DNA of 64,000 nt from Odobenus rosmarus divergens (lineage: Eukaryota; Chordata; Mammalia; Carnivora; Odobenidae). The stretch covers positions 244,304-308,303 of the forward strand of contig NW_004450585.1 in NCBI RefSeq assembly GCF_000321225.1, read 5' to 3'. Of this stretch, positions 10,347-21,349 are shown one piece after another; the stretch's first letter is position 1, and each line of letters begins with the position of its first letter. A program made the position numbers and the translations under genes. Under the pieces are notes generated by a model, which did no database searches, was not told the DNA's origin, and saw nothing but the letters and a program-made list of their open reading frames with translations.

Positions 10347-13300
10347 AAAACAAAGACTATAACAAGAGACAAAGAAGGACACTACATAATAATAAAGGAG
10401 ACAATCCAATAAGAAGATATAATAGTCATAAATATTTATGCACCCAACATAGGAGCATCCAAATACATAAAACAGTTAATAACAAATATAAAGGAACTAA
10501 TCAAAAATAACACAATAATAGTAAGGGACTTTAACACCCCACTTACATCAATGGACAGATCATCCAATCAGAAAAACAATAAGGAAACAATGGCTTTGAG
10601 GGACACATTGAACCAAGTGGATTTAACAGATATATTCATAACATTTCATCCTAAAACAGCAGAACACACATTCTTTTCAGATGCACGTAGAACATTCTCC
10701 AAAAAAGATCACATATTACGCCACAAAACAAGTCTCAACAAATTCAAAAGGATCAAAGTCATACAATGTATCTTTTCAGACTACAATGCTATGAAGTCAG
10801 AAATCAAGCACACGAAAAAAATCCAGAAACAGTACAAATACATGGAGATTAAAAAACATGCTACTAAACAATGAATGGGTTAACCAAAAAATCAAAGAAG
10901 AGATCCAAAAATACATGAAAACAAATGAACATGCAAACAGAACAGTCCAAAACTTTTGGGATGCAGCAAAAGTTTATAGTTCATAGTAATTTATAGTAAT
11001 ACAGGCCCACCCTAAGTAGCAAGAAAAATCTCAAATAAACAAGCTAACCTTACACCTAGAGGAGCTAGAAAATGAACAACAAACAAAACCCCCAAACAAC
11101 AGAAGGAAGGAGATAATAAAGATTAGAGCAGAGATAAGTGGTAAAGAAAGTAAGGAAAAACCACAGTGGGACAGATAAATGAAACCAGGAGCTGTTCTTT
11201 GAAAAGATCAACAAAATTCATAAACAAAGAGAAAGGACTCAAATAGATATAACTACAAAAGAAAGAGGAGTAGGAACAACAAACACCTCAAGAAATACAA
11301 ACAATTGTAAGAGAATACTATGAAAAATTATATGCCAACAAATTGGACAACCTAGAAGAAATGGGTAAATTCTTAGAAACAGAACCCCACCAAAACTGGA
11401 GCAGGAAGAAATAGAAGATTTGAATAGATTGATTAGCAGCAAGGAGATGGATCAGTAATCAAAAAACTCCCAACGAACAAAAGTCCAGGACCAACCAGAC
11501 GGCTTCATAGGCAAATTTTACCAAACATTTAAAGAAGAGTTAATACCTATTCTTCTCAAACTATTCCAAAAATTAAAGGAGGAAAGAAAACTTCCAAATT
11601 CATTCTATGAGGCCAGCGTTATTCTGATGCCAAAACCAGATAAAGAAACCACACACACAAAAAAAGACTACAGGCCAACATCTTTGATGAACATAAACAC
11701 AAAACTCTTCAACAAAATAGTAGCAAATTGGATTCAGTAACACATTAAAAAAATCATTCACCACAATCAAGTGGGATTTATTCCTGGTATGCAAGGGTGG
11801 TTCAATATTCACAAAAATCAATGTGATACATCACATTGATAAGAGAAAGGATAAAAACCATATGATCATTTCAATAGATGTAGAAAAACATCTGACAAAG
11901 TACAACACCCACTGATGATTAAAAAAACCCTCAACAAAGTAGGTTTAGAGGGAACATACCTCAATATAATAAAGGCCTTATATGAAAAACACACAATAAA
12001 CATCACACTCAATGGGGGAAAAACTGAGAGCTTTCCCCCTAAGGTCAAGAACAAGACAAGGATGTCCACTCTCACCACTTTTATTCAACATAGTACTAGA
12101 ATTCCTAGGCATAGCAATTAGACAACAAAAAGAAATAAAAGACATCTAAATTGGAAAGGAAGAAGTCAAACTTTCACTATTTGCTGATGACATGATACTA
12201 TATATAAAAAACCTGAAAGACTCCACCAAAAACTACTAGAACAGGTAAATGAATTCAGGATACAAAATCAATGTGCAGAAATCTGTGTATTTCTATACAC
12301 TAATAATGAAGTAGCAGAAAGAGAAATTAAGAAAACAATTCCATTTATAATTATACCAAAAATAATAAATACCTAGAAATAAACTTGTAATCAAAGAGGT
12401 GAAAGATCTGTACTCTGAAACTATAAAATACTGATGAAAGAAATTGAAGATGACACAAAGAAATAGAAAGACATTTCATGATCATGGATTAGAAGAACAA
12501 GTATCGTTAAAATGTCCATACTACCCAAGGCAATCTATAGATTTAATGCAATCTCTACAAAATACCAACAGCATTTTTCACAGGACTACAACAAGAAAAT
12601 CCTAAAATTTGTATGTAACTACAAAAGACCTCAAACAGCCAAAGCAATTTTGAAAAAGAAAAGCAAAGCTGGAGGCATCACAATTCTGGACTTCAAGCTA
12701 TATTACAAAGCTGCAGGAATCAAAACAGTATGGTACTGGCACAAAAACAGACACATAGATCAATAGAACAGAATAGAAAACCCAGAAATAAGCCCACAAT
12801 TATATGGTCAACTGATCTTTGACAAAGCAGGAGAGAATATACAATAGGAAAAAGTCTCTTCAACAAATGTTGTTGGGAAACCTGGTCAGCTGCATGCAAA
12901 AGAATGAAACTAGACCACTTTCTTACACCATACACAAAAATAAATTCAAAATGGATTGAAGACCTAAATGTGAGACCTGACACCATAAAAATCCTGGAAG
13001 AGAGCATAGGCAGTAAGGTTTCTAACATCAGCTGTACCAACATTTTTATAAATATATCTCCTGAGGCAAGGGAAACAAAAGCAAGTGTAAACTATTGGGA
13101 CTACATCAAAATAAAAAGCTTCTGCACAGCAAAGGAAACAATCAACAAAAATAAACCTACTGAATGGAGAAGAAATCTGCAAATGACATGCCCAATAAAG
13201 GGTTAGTATCCAAAATGTGTAAAGAACGGATACAACTCAACACCCCAAAAATAAGTAATCCAATTATAAAATGGGCAGAAGACAGACATGAAAAGACATT

Positions 13301-13736
13301 TCTCCAAAGAAGACATGCACATGGCTGACACAGGAAGGATGCTCAACATCACTCATCATCAGGTAAATACAAATCAAAACTACAATGAGATATCACCTCA
13401 CACCTGTCAGAATGGCTAAAATCAACAACGCAATACACAATGTTGGGGTTGGTGAGGATGTGGAGAAAAAGGAACCCTCCTGCAATGTTGGTGGGAATGC
13501 AAACTGGTGCAGTCATTCTGGAAAACAGGATGGAGCTTCCTCAAAAAATTAAAAATAGGACTACCCTATGATATAGCAACTGTACTAGTGGGTATTTACC
13601 CAAAGAATACAAAAATACTAATTCAGAGGGATACATACACCCTAATATTTATAGCAGCACTATGTATAATAGCAAAATTATGGAAGCAGCCCAGTGTCCA
13701 TCGATAGATGAATGGATAAAGAAGAAGTGGTATATT

Positions 13737-13953
13737 GGGGCACCTGGGTGGCTCAGTCAGTTAAGTGTCTGACTCTTGATTTTGGCTCAGGTCATGACCT
13801 CAGTGTCCTGGGATTGAGTCCTTGTTGAGCCCCAAGTTGGAGAGGGTAGGGGGTATCGCACTCCACGGGGAGTCTGCTTGAGGATTCTCTTTCTCCCTCT
13901 CCCCTGCCCCTCCCCCACCACGCCCCCCCAAATAAATAAATCTTTAAAAAAAT
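13737..13953 (+). mobile_element. CAN-SINE inside L1 ORF2 C-terminus
   Basis: Head gggg-cacctgggtggctcag at 13737, tail AAATAAATAAATCTTTAAAA. A 9-bp duplication gtggtatat lies at 13727-13735 and 13954-13962. The middle holds an extra G-rich piece (about 13830-13860, 'gagagggtagggggtatc') that the other copies lack. Confidence 0.95.
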
Positions 13954-14215
13954 GTGGTATATATATCCAATGGAATATTATTCAGCCATGAAAAAGAATG
14001 AAATCTTACCATCTGCAATGACACGGATGGAATTAGAGAGTATACTCATAGGCAAAATAAGTCAGAGAAAGACAAATACCACATGATTTCACTCAGAGGT
14101 GGAATTTAAGAGAAAAAAACAAACAAGCAAAGAAAAAAAAGAGAGAGAGAGAGAAAAAGAGAGAGACAACCAAGAAACAAACTTTTAGCTATTGAGAACA
14201 AACTGATGGTTACCA

Positions 14216-14257
14216 GAGGGGAGGTGGCTGGGGGGGATGGGTGAAATAGGTGATGGG
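14216..14257 (+). other. G-run cluster in L1 3' UTR (possible G-quadruplex)
   Basis: Four G runs (GGGG, GGGGGGG, GGG, GGGG) lie within about 40 bases, at the place where L1 3' UTRs usually carry a G-rich tract. Folding is an inference. Confidence 0.6.
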
Positions 14258-14390
14258 GATTAAGGAGTGCACTTGTTGTGATAAGCACCAGGTGTTGTAT
14301 GGAAGTGTGGAATCCCTATATTGTACACCTGAAACTAATATTATACTGTATGTTAACTATAAATCTTATTTTAAAAAGTATTAGATGTTC

Positions 14391-15895
14391 TACTGATTTA
14401 TTATGTCTGGCTCCTGTAATTTACCACTCTCCAAAAAGTTTGGCTACATTAGATATACTTAATTTTTGTTAAATGTATGAATGGAAGCTAATTCCAAAGC
14501 CAGCTATTGCTACCAATTAAGCTAATAGCTGGAGAGCCCTTTGTTCTCCCAGGAATGTCCTTGTTCCCACTGAGATGCTGAGCAGAAGACAGCTATGGAT
14601 CAAAAGATAAATCTTTACAAGTTAATTAATAATAATTGACTTGTTCAGAAATTATTTCTCAACCCAGGATATTAAACTGATTATAATAAACATCTGCAAT
14701 TTTCCTACCCTCTCTCCCACCCATTCATCCATCTAAATTCTGTTGGATTCATGAATTTTTATTTTAATCATACATGTACTAAGGACTTTTACCTTAATCA
14801 GAAGCACATACATTAACATGAATTTATTTAAAACAAAAACATTGTCTTTTTTTTCAGCTGTCTTCATTAATTCCTGACTGGTTCAAGTTAATAACATTAA
14901 TGCAAAATACATCTTTAGTTCTTTGCAGACATCAAATAGACTGAGGAAAAAAGCATTAAATTAGCATGCCTAAAGCATTCCATATCCAGTCCTACAGAAA
15001 TGAATAGAAGCAGTTTGAAAATGAGAAGAAAGCAGTAAGTAGGAAATGCAACTCTGAACATTCTCTGTGCTCATTCTCAATCAGAGTTGATGGAAATGAA
15101 TACTGCCCCATACTTAGCCCAGATAATGGATGAACCCGCTTTCATCCCACTGTTAGAGAGACAGTGGCTTCTTTTTTCTGATTCACTAGTGGCAAGAAAA
15201 CATCTAACTGCATTTTACCTCTTTACCTTCTCAAGAGCTTAAATAAAATGCTCCATCAGCTTGGGTCTCTTTGTGAAGTAAGGTATACTCTTTAAGAAAT
15301 TGTTTAATAAACTCTTTGAAAATCTTGATTTCCATTTGAAGAAAGGAACTAAGCCATAGCAAAGTCTGTTAGTGGTAATCACCAGCCAGCTACTGGTGAA
15401 TGAGATGTGGTCTAATGGTCATCTGGTGCTGATTTATACTAGTTCTGAGGATCCACTCCAGCTGTCATCTAGCTCACAGGCTGAGCTCTTACCTTTTCTG
15501 TGGATGGAAATGTGCTTCCCTATTATGCTGACTCAGGGAGTTCACTAAATTTAACTTAAGCCTTTATTCACATTGTATAACTTCAATTCTGTCATTGAGA
15601 ATAGGTGGAAAGTTTCATTCAACAAATATTATTGACTATTTTGTGTAGTGACTTCCAAGGATGCTGGGTGTTATAAAGAGAAATAAGACTTGCTCCCTAA
15701 TTTTCTTAAGCTTTTCTTAAGGGTTAAAGGAAGCAGTGTATGTGAAAGCACTTTATACAACTTTTATAAGATGTAATATAAGACTACAATTAATCTACAG
15801 AGGACTTAAAAGTTATACATGACAGAGATTACAAATTGATGGCCCATTGAATTTATTATTGGCATGCAGATGGTTTTAAAATTAAGGACATTTCA
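14391..15895. other. Unrecognised AT-rich stretch
   Basis: About 1.5 kb with no repeat family I can name and no credible open frame. Confidence 0.55.
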
Positions 15896-16040
15896 GGGGT
15901 TCCTGGGTGGCTCATTGAGTTAAGCATCTGACTCTTGATTTTGGCTCAGGTCATGATCTCAGGGTCCTGGGATCAAGCCCCGTGTCAGACTCCACACTTA
16001 AGCAGGGACACTGCTTGAGGATTCTCTCTCTCCCTCTCCC
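15896..16040 (+). mobile_element. CAN-SINE lacking its 3' end
   Basis: The head (ggggttcctgggtggctcat) and middle are present. The copy stops at 'ctctccctctccc' (16040), with no (AAATA)n or AAATCTTT tail, and joins unrelated sequence 'gttagccatatctgcc'. No target duplication is visible on the right side. Confidence 0.9.
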
Positions 16041-16243
16041 GTTAGCCATATCTGCCACATCTTATTGTTGGATATTTGGGGTTTTTCCCAATTTCTAGAT
16101 TCATGGATAGAAATGAATTAAAATTCTACCAATATAACACGCTTTTGCTATTTTTATTCAAGATGGCTTATTTATGCCAAAATGATTTGAGGAATAAGAC
16201 CATAGTTGTTATATGCGTTTATGATCTCACCACAGCAATTGTT
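16041..16243 (-). repeat. Possible reverse-orientation L1 scrap
   Basis: 'gccacatcttattgttggatatttggggtttttccc' resembles the reverse complement of the L1 ORF2 C-terminal/3' region ('caacccaaatgtcc...'). It is short and diverged and could be chance. Confidence 0.3.
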
Positions 16244-16263
16244 AAAAATTTGAACCATTCCCA

Positions 16264-16456
16264 GGGCACCTGGGTGGCTCAGTCATTAAGCGTCTGCCTT
16301 CAGCTCAGGTCATGATCCCAGGGTCCTGGGATCGAGCCCCACATTGGGCTCCCTGCTCCGCGGGAAGCCTGCTTCTCCCCCTCCCACTCCCCCTGCTTGT
16401 GTTCGCTCTCTCGCTGTGTCTCTCTCTGTCAAATAAATAAATAAAAATCTTTAAAA
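16264..16456 (+). mobile_element. CAN-SINE, young-looking
   Basis: Complete copy with 'ccctgctccgcgggaagcct' and 'tgcttgtgttcgctctctcgctgtg' diagnostic stretches. The 16-bp target duplication aaaaatttgaaccatt is exact at 16244-16259 and 16457-16472. Confidence 0.96.
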
Positions 16457-16472
16457 AAAAATTTGAACCATT

Positions 16473-18782
16473 GCCTTAATTATTTTATTTCATGACTTAA
16501 TAACTTCAATCAAAATTTGTTTTCTATGAGGTTAATTCTTATATAATAATCCAGATGTTGCCCTTAAATAAACTCCTTTTATTATTAACTAAATGGTAAA
16601 GGGAGTTGCCATTTTGTGGACCTTTAGATAATGAAACAGTAGTTTCAAAGACCATTTGACCTACTGATCCTAGTCAGATTTATCAGTTTGATATTTGTTA
16701 AAGACCAACCAGAGATCTGTCACATAAAAAATGTTTACTTTTAACTTGTTTTATTATGTGTTCCATAATACCTATAGCACTATCTAAATACCACACTTAA
16801 AAAGCAAAAAACTAAAAATCAATTTACTTTTATTTGTTATTGTTCCTTTTGTCATGTATACCCATATGCTAATTGTATTGGCAGAGGAAGAATCTTAATT
16901 ATATCGCACTTCAATGAATAATTTTAAGACTTTGTAATAGTGGGACTTTTTATTAAGGCAAATATTTGTATTCTTAATGCAATTTTCTGAACAACAAGGA
17001 GACCATATATCTAACTGTAGTAAGTCTAATCTTAAAGCCACATTAAGTTTTCTGACTAAAAGTTGTTTTTAAGTTTTATGTCAGACTCACATTCTTAAAA
17101 ATCACTGTGCATTTAATTATGCATAGTTGTCAGAGGAATGAGGTAAGAGCACCCAATCTTCAAACTTGACACTGTGTTTAAATTCATGTAATACCTCACC
17201 CAGAAACTACTGCTAAAGTTTCCTCTGGGGAGTACAGTGTTTTATCTTTTTACTCTAAAGCAAGTGAAAATTATTTGTGGCTTACTTAACAAATTCAATC
17301 AGAGTATTTCATGTTGAAATACCTGATTCAGATATATGATTTGTAATCTATGTAGAGATGCACCAATCATCCTTGATATTTGGCCAAAACTCTGTTTTTT
17401 GGCTTCAGGCTTTGGAAGTTTGAAGAGCCAAATGCCCAGTTGAGCATCAGTTCAGTTATCCCTGAATTTGTGCCTGGCCAATAATCACAAGATGACATAG
17501 GTTAAAATATCTAGCCATTATGACAACATCAGCAATAGCTACGAGGCATGTCATTCTGATTTATCATTATTATGTGTATATTTACTTCCAAATATAGATA
17601 AGTCTTTTAGATATAAAGTGAAAATCTCTTTATGTGCTTTTATGTTGAAATTCTATCTAATTGATTCAAAGATGTATGTAACTGCAAAAATAAAATTCTA
17701 CAATAAATGATAATTGAGTAGGCTGTAATATTACATATAAAAATAATTAAGGACATTCCAATATCAAAATTGATAAGGAAATTGATTTATAGTTAATGTA
17801 AATATTATAAATGTGAGAACTAAATAATTTAATAAGAATATTATATCTTTTTTGAGCCAACAAATATTCAAAAACTTAAATAATAATAAATGACTGAAGA
17901 GGAGATATAAGATATAATCTAATTGTTTGGTATACAAGCATGAATAATATGGAACATAAATGCTAGATATTTAATTTACACTTCTACAAATGTCATTCAG
18001 GTCTTGAGTCTTTTAACAAAAAGCGCCTTTTAGAATTCTGTACATCTTGTGAGAATGAACGAAAAATAGCACACAACTTTGTTACCTCAAATTTTCATGA
18101 AGCGGAAAACTAGCAAAATCATATATGACAATATCCATGATAAATCACCTTTGGTCCAGATATTATAAAGAGCATGAAGGAAAAAAAGGAAAGTGTTAGA
18201 GAAAAATGAGATTGCACAATTATTTCTTCTCCTTTACCAGCCTTACTCGGTTGTGAGAGTCCTATTTGGTATTACAAAAAATGAAATATGCAGGAGCAAT
18301 CTCTCCTGCATGTTAACGTCAAAGGTTGTCATTTTCATTACTGAAAATTTAATAATAAAATTTTAACAGTAATTATATTTATTATAAAATTCCAGAATTT
18401 TTTTTTTGGATCCCAGAAGTTCATTCTGTCTGGTTTCAACCAAATATTACTTTCACACTCAGCTATTAGACATTGTGAATCTCTGTAACTACTGCCAGAG
18501 AAATAAATAAGTCCTAAAGAGGAAAGCCGCAGGAGAAATATTCTCTTTCTTTGTATATGCACTTGGCTCCAAGCACCTGCTGAGGAGTACCTCAGAATAA
18601 CTGAGCAAGAAAGAAACTGCACTGCAGAGAAAGCTCCAGAAGAATATTTCTTTCTCTTTGCAAATCATTATGCAAAGCGGCAGAAATTTGTCAATTCCAG
18701 GTTCCTTTGGGGATGGCAAGTGCTTTATCATTGATTAGACACTGGATAAAGCCTCCTTCAGAGAAAGCTTCTTCAGAATGAC
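16473..18782. other. Unrecognised very AT-rich stretch
   Basis: About 2.3 kb without a family I can assign. The segment at 17354-17470 ('gatgcaccaatcatccttgatatttggcc') vaguely recalls a hAT-type terminal region but is too weak to name. At 18519-18660 there is a rough internal repeat with a spacing of about 107 bp. Confidence 0.5.
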
Positions 18783-18784
18783 AT

Positions 18785-19470
18785 GAACAAGATGGCAGAA
18801 TGGGAGGTGCCAGTGCTCTTTCCCTCACAAAAACATCAATTTAAACAATCACCCATGCTCAAAAATACCTTCACAAGAAGAAGGCATCCAGGTGAGAGAT
18901 TACAGCACTTGGCTGAAACACAAAACTACAACACATTGAAGATGGTAGAAAGGTCAGTCTCACATCACCCACATCACCTCTCCTCCAAGCCTGCACAGAG
19001 CAGCTCAGGGAGAGATAGTCTCCACATGGCAAAGGAGAGTGAAGTGAGTACCAGACTTTGCTGCAGACCCTAGTTCCAGGCCCTCCCCAGTGAACCCCAG
19101 TGCCAGGCTAGCCCCTGTAGCCCCAGGCTTCAGGCCAGTCGCTAGGGCCCCAGAATCCAGGCCCACCCCAGCTCTGAGCCTCCCCTGGGGACCCAGACTC
19201 CACAACTGCCCTAGCAGCAGGCCAGCCTTCATGGGTCAGGCTCCAGTGGATCCAGGCTCTAGGCCTGCCTCAGTAGACAGGACCGCCCCCCCCCCCGCCA
19301 CAGGTTCCAAGCATACCCTCACAGGCCCAGGCACCAATCTTAACCCTGCAGACCCAGACACGAGGCTGACCCCAATGTACCTCAGTATCAGGCTGGCCCC
19401 CAAAGGCTCAGGACCAAGCCCATCTCTTTGCACCCAGGCTTCCAGCAGCCCCAACTGCAAATAATCCATC
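18785..19470 (+). mobile_element. L1M-like 5' UTR with degenerate GC-rich repeats
   Basis: It opens with 'aagatggcagaatgggaggtgcc', as L1M 5' ends do, and continues with 'catccaggtgagagattacagcac' and 'gaagatggtagaaaggtcagtctc'. From about 19075 to 19465 it becomes C/G-rich with degenerate units of about 27-36 bp built on 'ccccagtg-ccaggctagccc'-like words. These give an open frame (19090-19464) of Pro/Ser/Arg/Ala repeats. The frame is more likely a by-product of the repeat than a gene. Confidence 0.6.
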
Positions 19471-19484
19471 ATAGAAACATAAAG

Positions 19485-19985
19485 TGTCCAAAGTTTCATT
19501 TATACAGAATAACTAAGTACTGGAGACCTAATGTACAGCATGTGACTATAGTTAATAATACTGTATTGTAGACTTGGAATTTGCTAAGAGACTGGATCTT
19601 TTTTTTTTTAAGATTTTATTTATTTATTTGAGAGGGAGAGAATGAGAGATAGCATGAGAGGGAAGAGGGTCCGAGGGAGAAGCAGACTCCCCGCTGAGCA
19701 GGGAGCCCGACGTGGGACTCGATCCCAGGACTCCAGGACCACGACCCGAGCCGAAGGCAGTCGCTTAACCAACTGAGCCACCCAGGAGACTGGATCTTAA
19801 ATGTTCTCACCATGTACAAGCTATGTAACTATGAGGTGACAGATGTGTTAATTAGCTTGATTGTGGTAATCATTTCACAATGTATACATACATCAAAATG
19901 TTACATTGTATACTTTAAATATATACACTTTTATTTATCAATGATACCTCAATAAAGCTGGAAAAAATTAAAAATTAGAAATAAT
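19485..19985 (+). mobile_element. LINE-1 3' end, split by a SINE
   Basis: 'ctggagacctaatgtacagcatgtgactatagttaataatactgta' through 'gtgacagatgtgttaattagcttgattgtgg' to 'tacctcaataaagctgg' is the L1MA/MB-type 3' terminal pattern. It follows the 5'-UTR-like segment with no ORFs between. A CAN-SINE interrupts it at 19601-19785. Confidence 0.85.
19601..19785 (-). mobile_element. CAN-SINE, reverse, inside L1 3' end
   Basis: T-rich start and 'agattttatttatttatttgagag', then the GA-rich stretch and 'aactgagccacccag' at the head end; the last few head bases are missing. The 13-bp target duplication gagactggatctt is exact (19588-19600, 19786-19798). Confidence 0.96.
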
Positions 19986-20100
19986 ATTTTAGTCTCCATC
20001 AGCAGATAGGTGGTAATGTTGTTAAAAAATAAAATATAAGGGGAAAGAAGAGAACCTACATTTGCAAATGCAATAATGAAGGAATTCAGCATAAATTTTT

Positions 20101-20135
20101 AAAAAGGTTTTATTTATTTGAGAGAGAAAGAGAGC
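20101..20135 (-). mobile_element. CAN-SINE 3'-tail scrap
   Basis: Only 'ttttatttatttgagagagaaagagag' is left, matching the 3' tail of the family on the minus strand. It is heavily 5'-truncated or decayed. Confidence 0.5.
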
Positions 20136-20139
20136 TAAT

Positions 20140-21345
20140 TGACAAGAAGTGCCTTAGAAAAAGGAGTTAATGTGATAGGAGCAGAGGAGTCAGGACACAA
20201 CAGATGCTCCATTCTCATTACAATTTTCGTCTTACAAATATAGAAACTTCCAGACTCCAGAAGAGAGGACTCTTGTGGTACATCAACAATTCAATAATGC
20301 CTTCATGGATTAGAATAGAATCCTTTTATGTGTAGGTAGAAATTATCAAGAGCTCATAGCACCTCTGTGACCCACTCCGAGGAATTTAAAATATTTAGCT
20401 TTTCTCCCTTTTTCACTTCATTTAAAAAAAAAATGTCTTCTAAAGGAAATAGCTCAAGTCCTCTGTAATCGACGAAGAGGCCTTTCCCCTCACATTTAGC
20501 CCCGCACTGCTTTCACTTACTATGCCATGGCGTGGGGGGGGGGGGGGTGGAGTTCATTATTAAATCTGTGAGCTATTAGAAAAGGACGCTGCTCCACCTC
20601 CAGAATATTTAGTACAGACAGTCATAACAAGTGAGGTGGGCAGTAAGACAGGGTAGATTCAATTGAGACAGTGACATTTTGTATCCAATTGGTCATAAAG
20701 TGTTTTTAAAGAGCCTCTTCAGAAATGAATTACAGGGATAGATTAAAAGGTCAATACACTCCAAGTGGTGCGCTCTACTGTGGAATTTTGTCAAGCAGTT
20801 ATGCCAAAAGTCATTGGCTCACAGTCCAAAATATTGTATCACCCCCTGTTAGTTTTTGAGGACAGAAAATTGTTTGGCCGCTTTTATCTAGCCCCGCTTC
20901 CTATTTATCTTATATTAGTATCTAAAACTTCGATTTACGTTGCTTTTATTTTACATCATCTGCAATGGTAGGATGGAAAGTAATTATTGCTCCCTGAGGG
21001 CTAGTTGTTTTCTAAAATTTCACAGTAGTTTTGTATTAGTTCAAGTAAAAATCCTTCACTACAATGATCAAGCCCCATCTCTCCAGCTATTTGAAGTGAT
21101 TTCTCTTCAACTGCATAATATTTAGCTATGACAACACCCATAAAATGAAACAAGAAGGGGCAGGTTGTCCTGTCTGCAACACACAGAGTGGCTGATAGGA
21201 GTGTCTGAATTAGTCTGTGATTCTGCTATTTGTTCTTATACCAACAGTGATAGGGCGACAGAGAAAATGGTTTTGCTCTTATGGGGGAATAAGCAGCACT
21301 CCCCACATCATATAAGGGACAACCCATGGAACTTTTATCTTGCAG
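20140..21345. other. Unrecognised stretch with a G homopolymer
   Basis: No repeat family named. A run of 14 G with one T interruption follows 'gccatggcgt' at about 20534-20549, a likely site of sequencing and length variation. No supported coding sequence. Confidence 0.5.
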
Positions 21346-21349
21346 GGCT

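Larger units (their letters stand above)
9664..14109 (+). pseudogene. Decayed L1 ORF2 (endonuclease-reverse transcriptase)
   Basis: ORF2 would make the endonuclease/reverse transcriptase that drives target-primed insertion. The start ATG at 9664 opens with MVMNTYLSINTLNANG, which keeps the N-terminal endonuclease NxNG motif. The frame then breaks at the first SINE. At 10551-10874 the endonuclease C-terminal part reads KKDHILRH and FSDYNAMK; the catalytic SDH triplet is changed to SDY. Reverse transcriptase motif A keeps its aspartate (GAT at 11877-11879), and motif C, FADD, lies at 12180-12191. Thumb and C-terminal pieces are at 12512-12766 and 12904-13206 (KSFCTAKE). The family stop is at 14107. 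Many frameshifts and three SINEs make it non-functional. Confidence 0.9.
8460..14378 (+). mobile_element. Carnivore LINE-1, long 5'-truncated copy with three SINEs inside
   Basis: A LINE-1 that begins in or just before ORF1 and runs through ORF2 to a 3' UTR ending 'cacctgaaactaatatt...gttaactat'. The flanks carry a 12-bp target duplication: tattagatgtcc at 8448-8459 and tattagatgttc at 14379-14390, one mismatch. Three CAN-SINEs (9724-9930, 10130-10346, 13737-13953) inserted later. Net L1 length is about 5.3 kb. There is almost no poly-A tail left. Frameshifts and stops interrupt both ORFs, so it cannot move on its own. Confidence 0.95.

Noticed and set aside
19090..19464. 124-codon Pro-rich open frame as a gene
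   Set aside because: It is built from degenerate DNA repeats, both strands are open, and it lies in an L1-like 5' UTR. No exon signals or conserved domain are visible.
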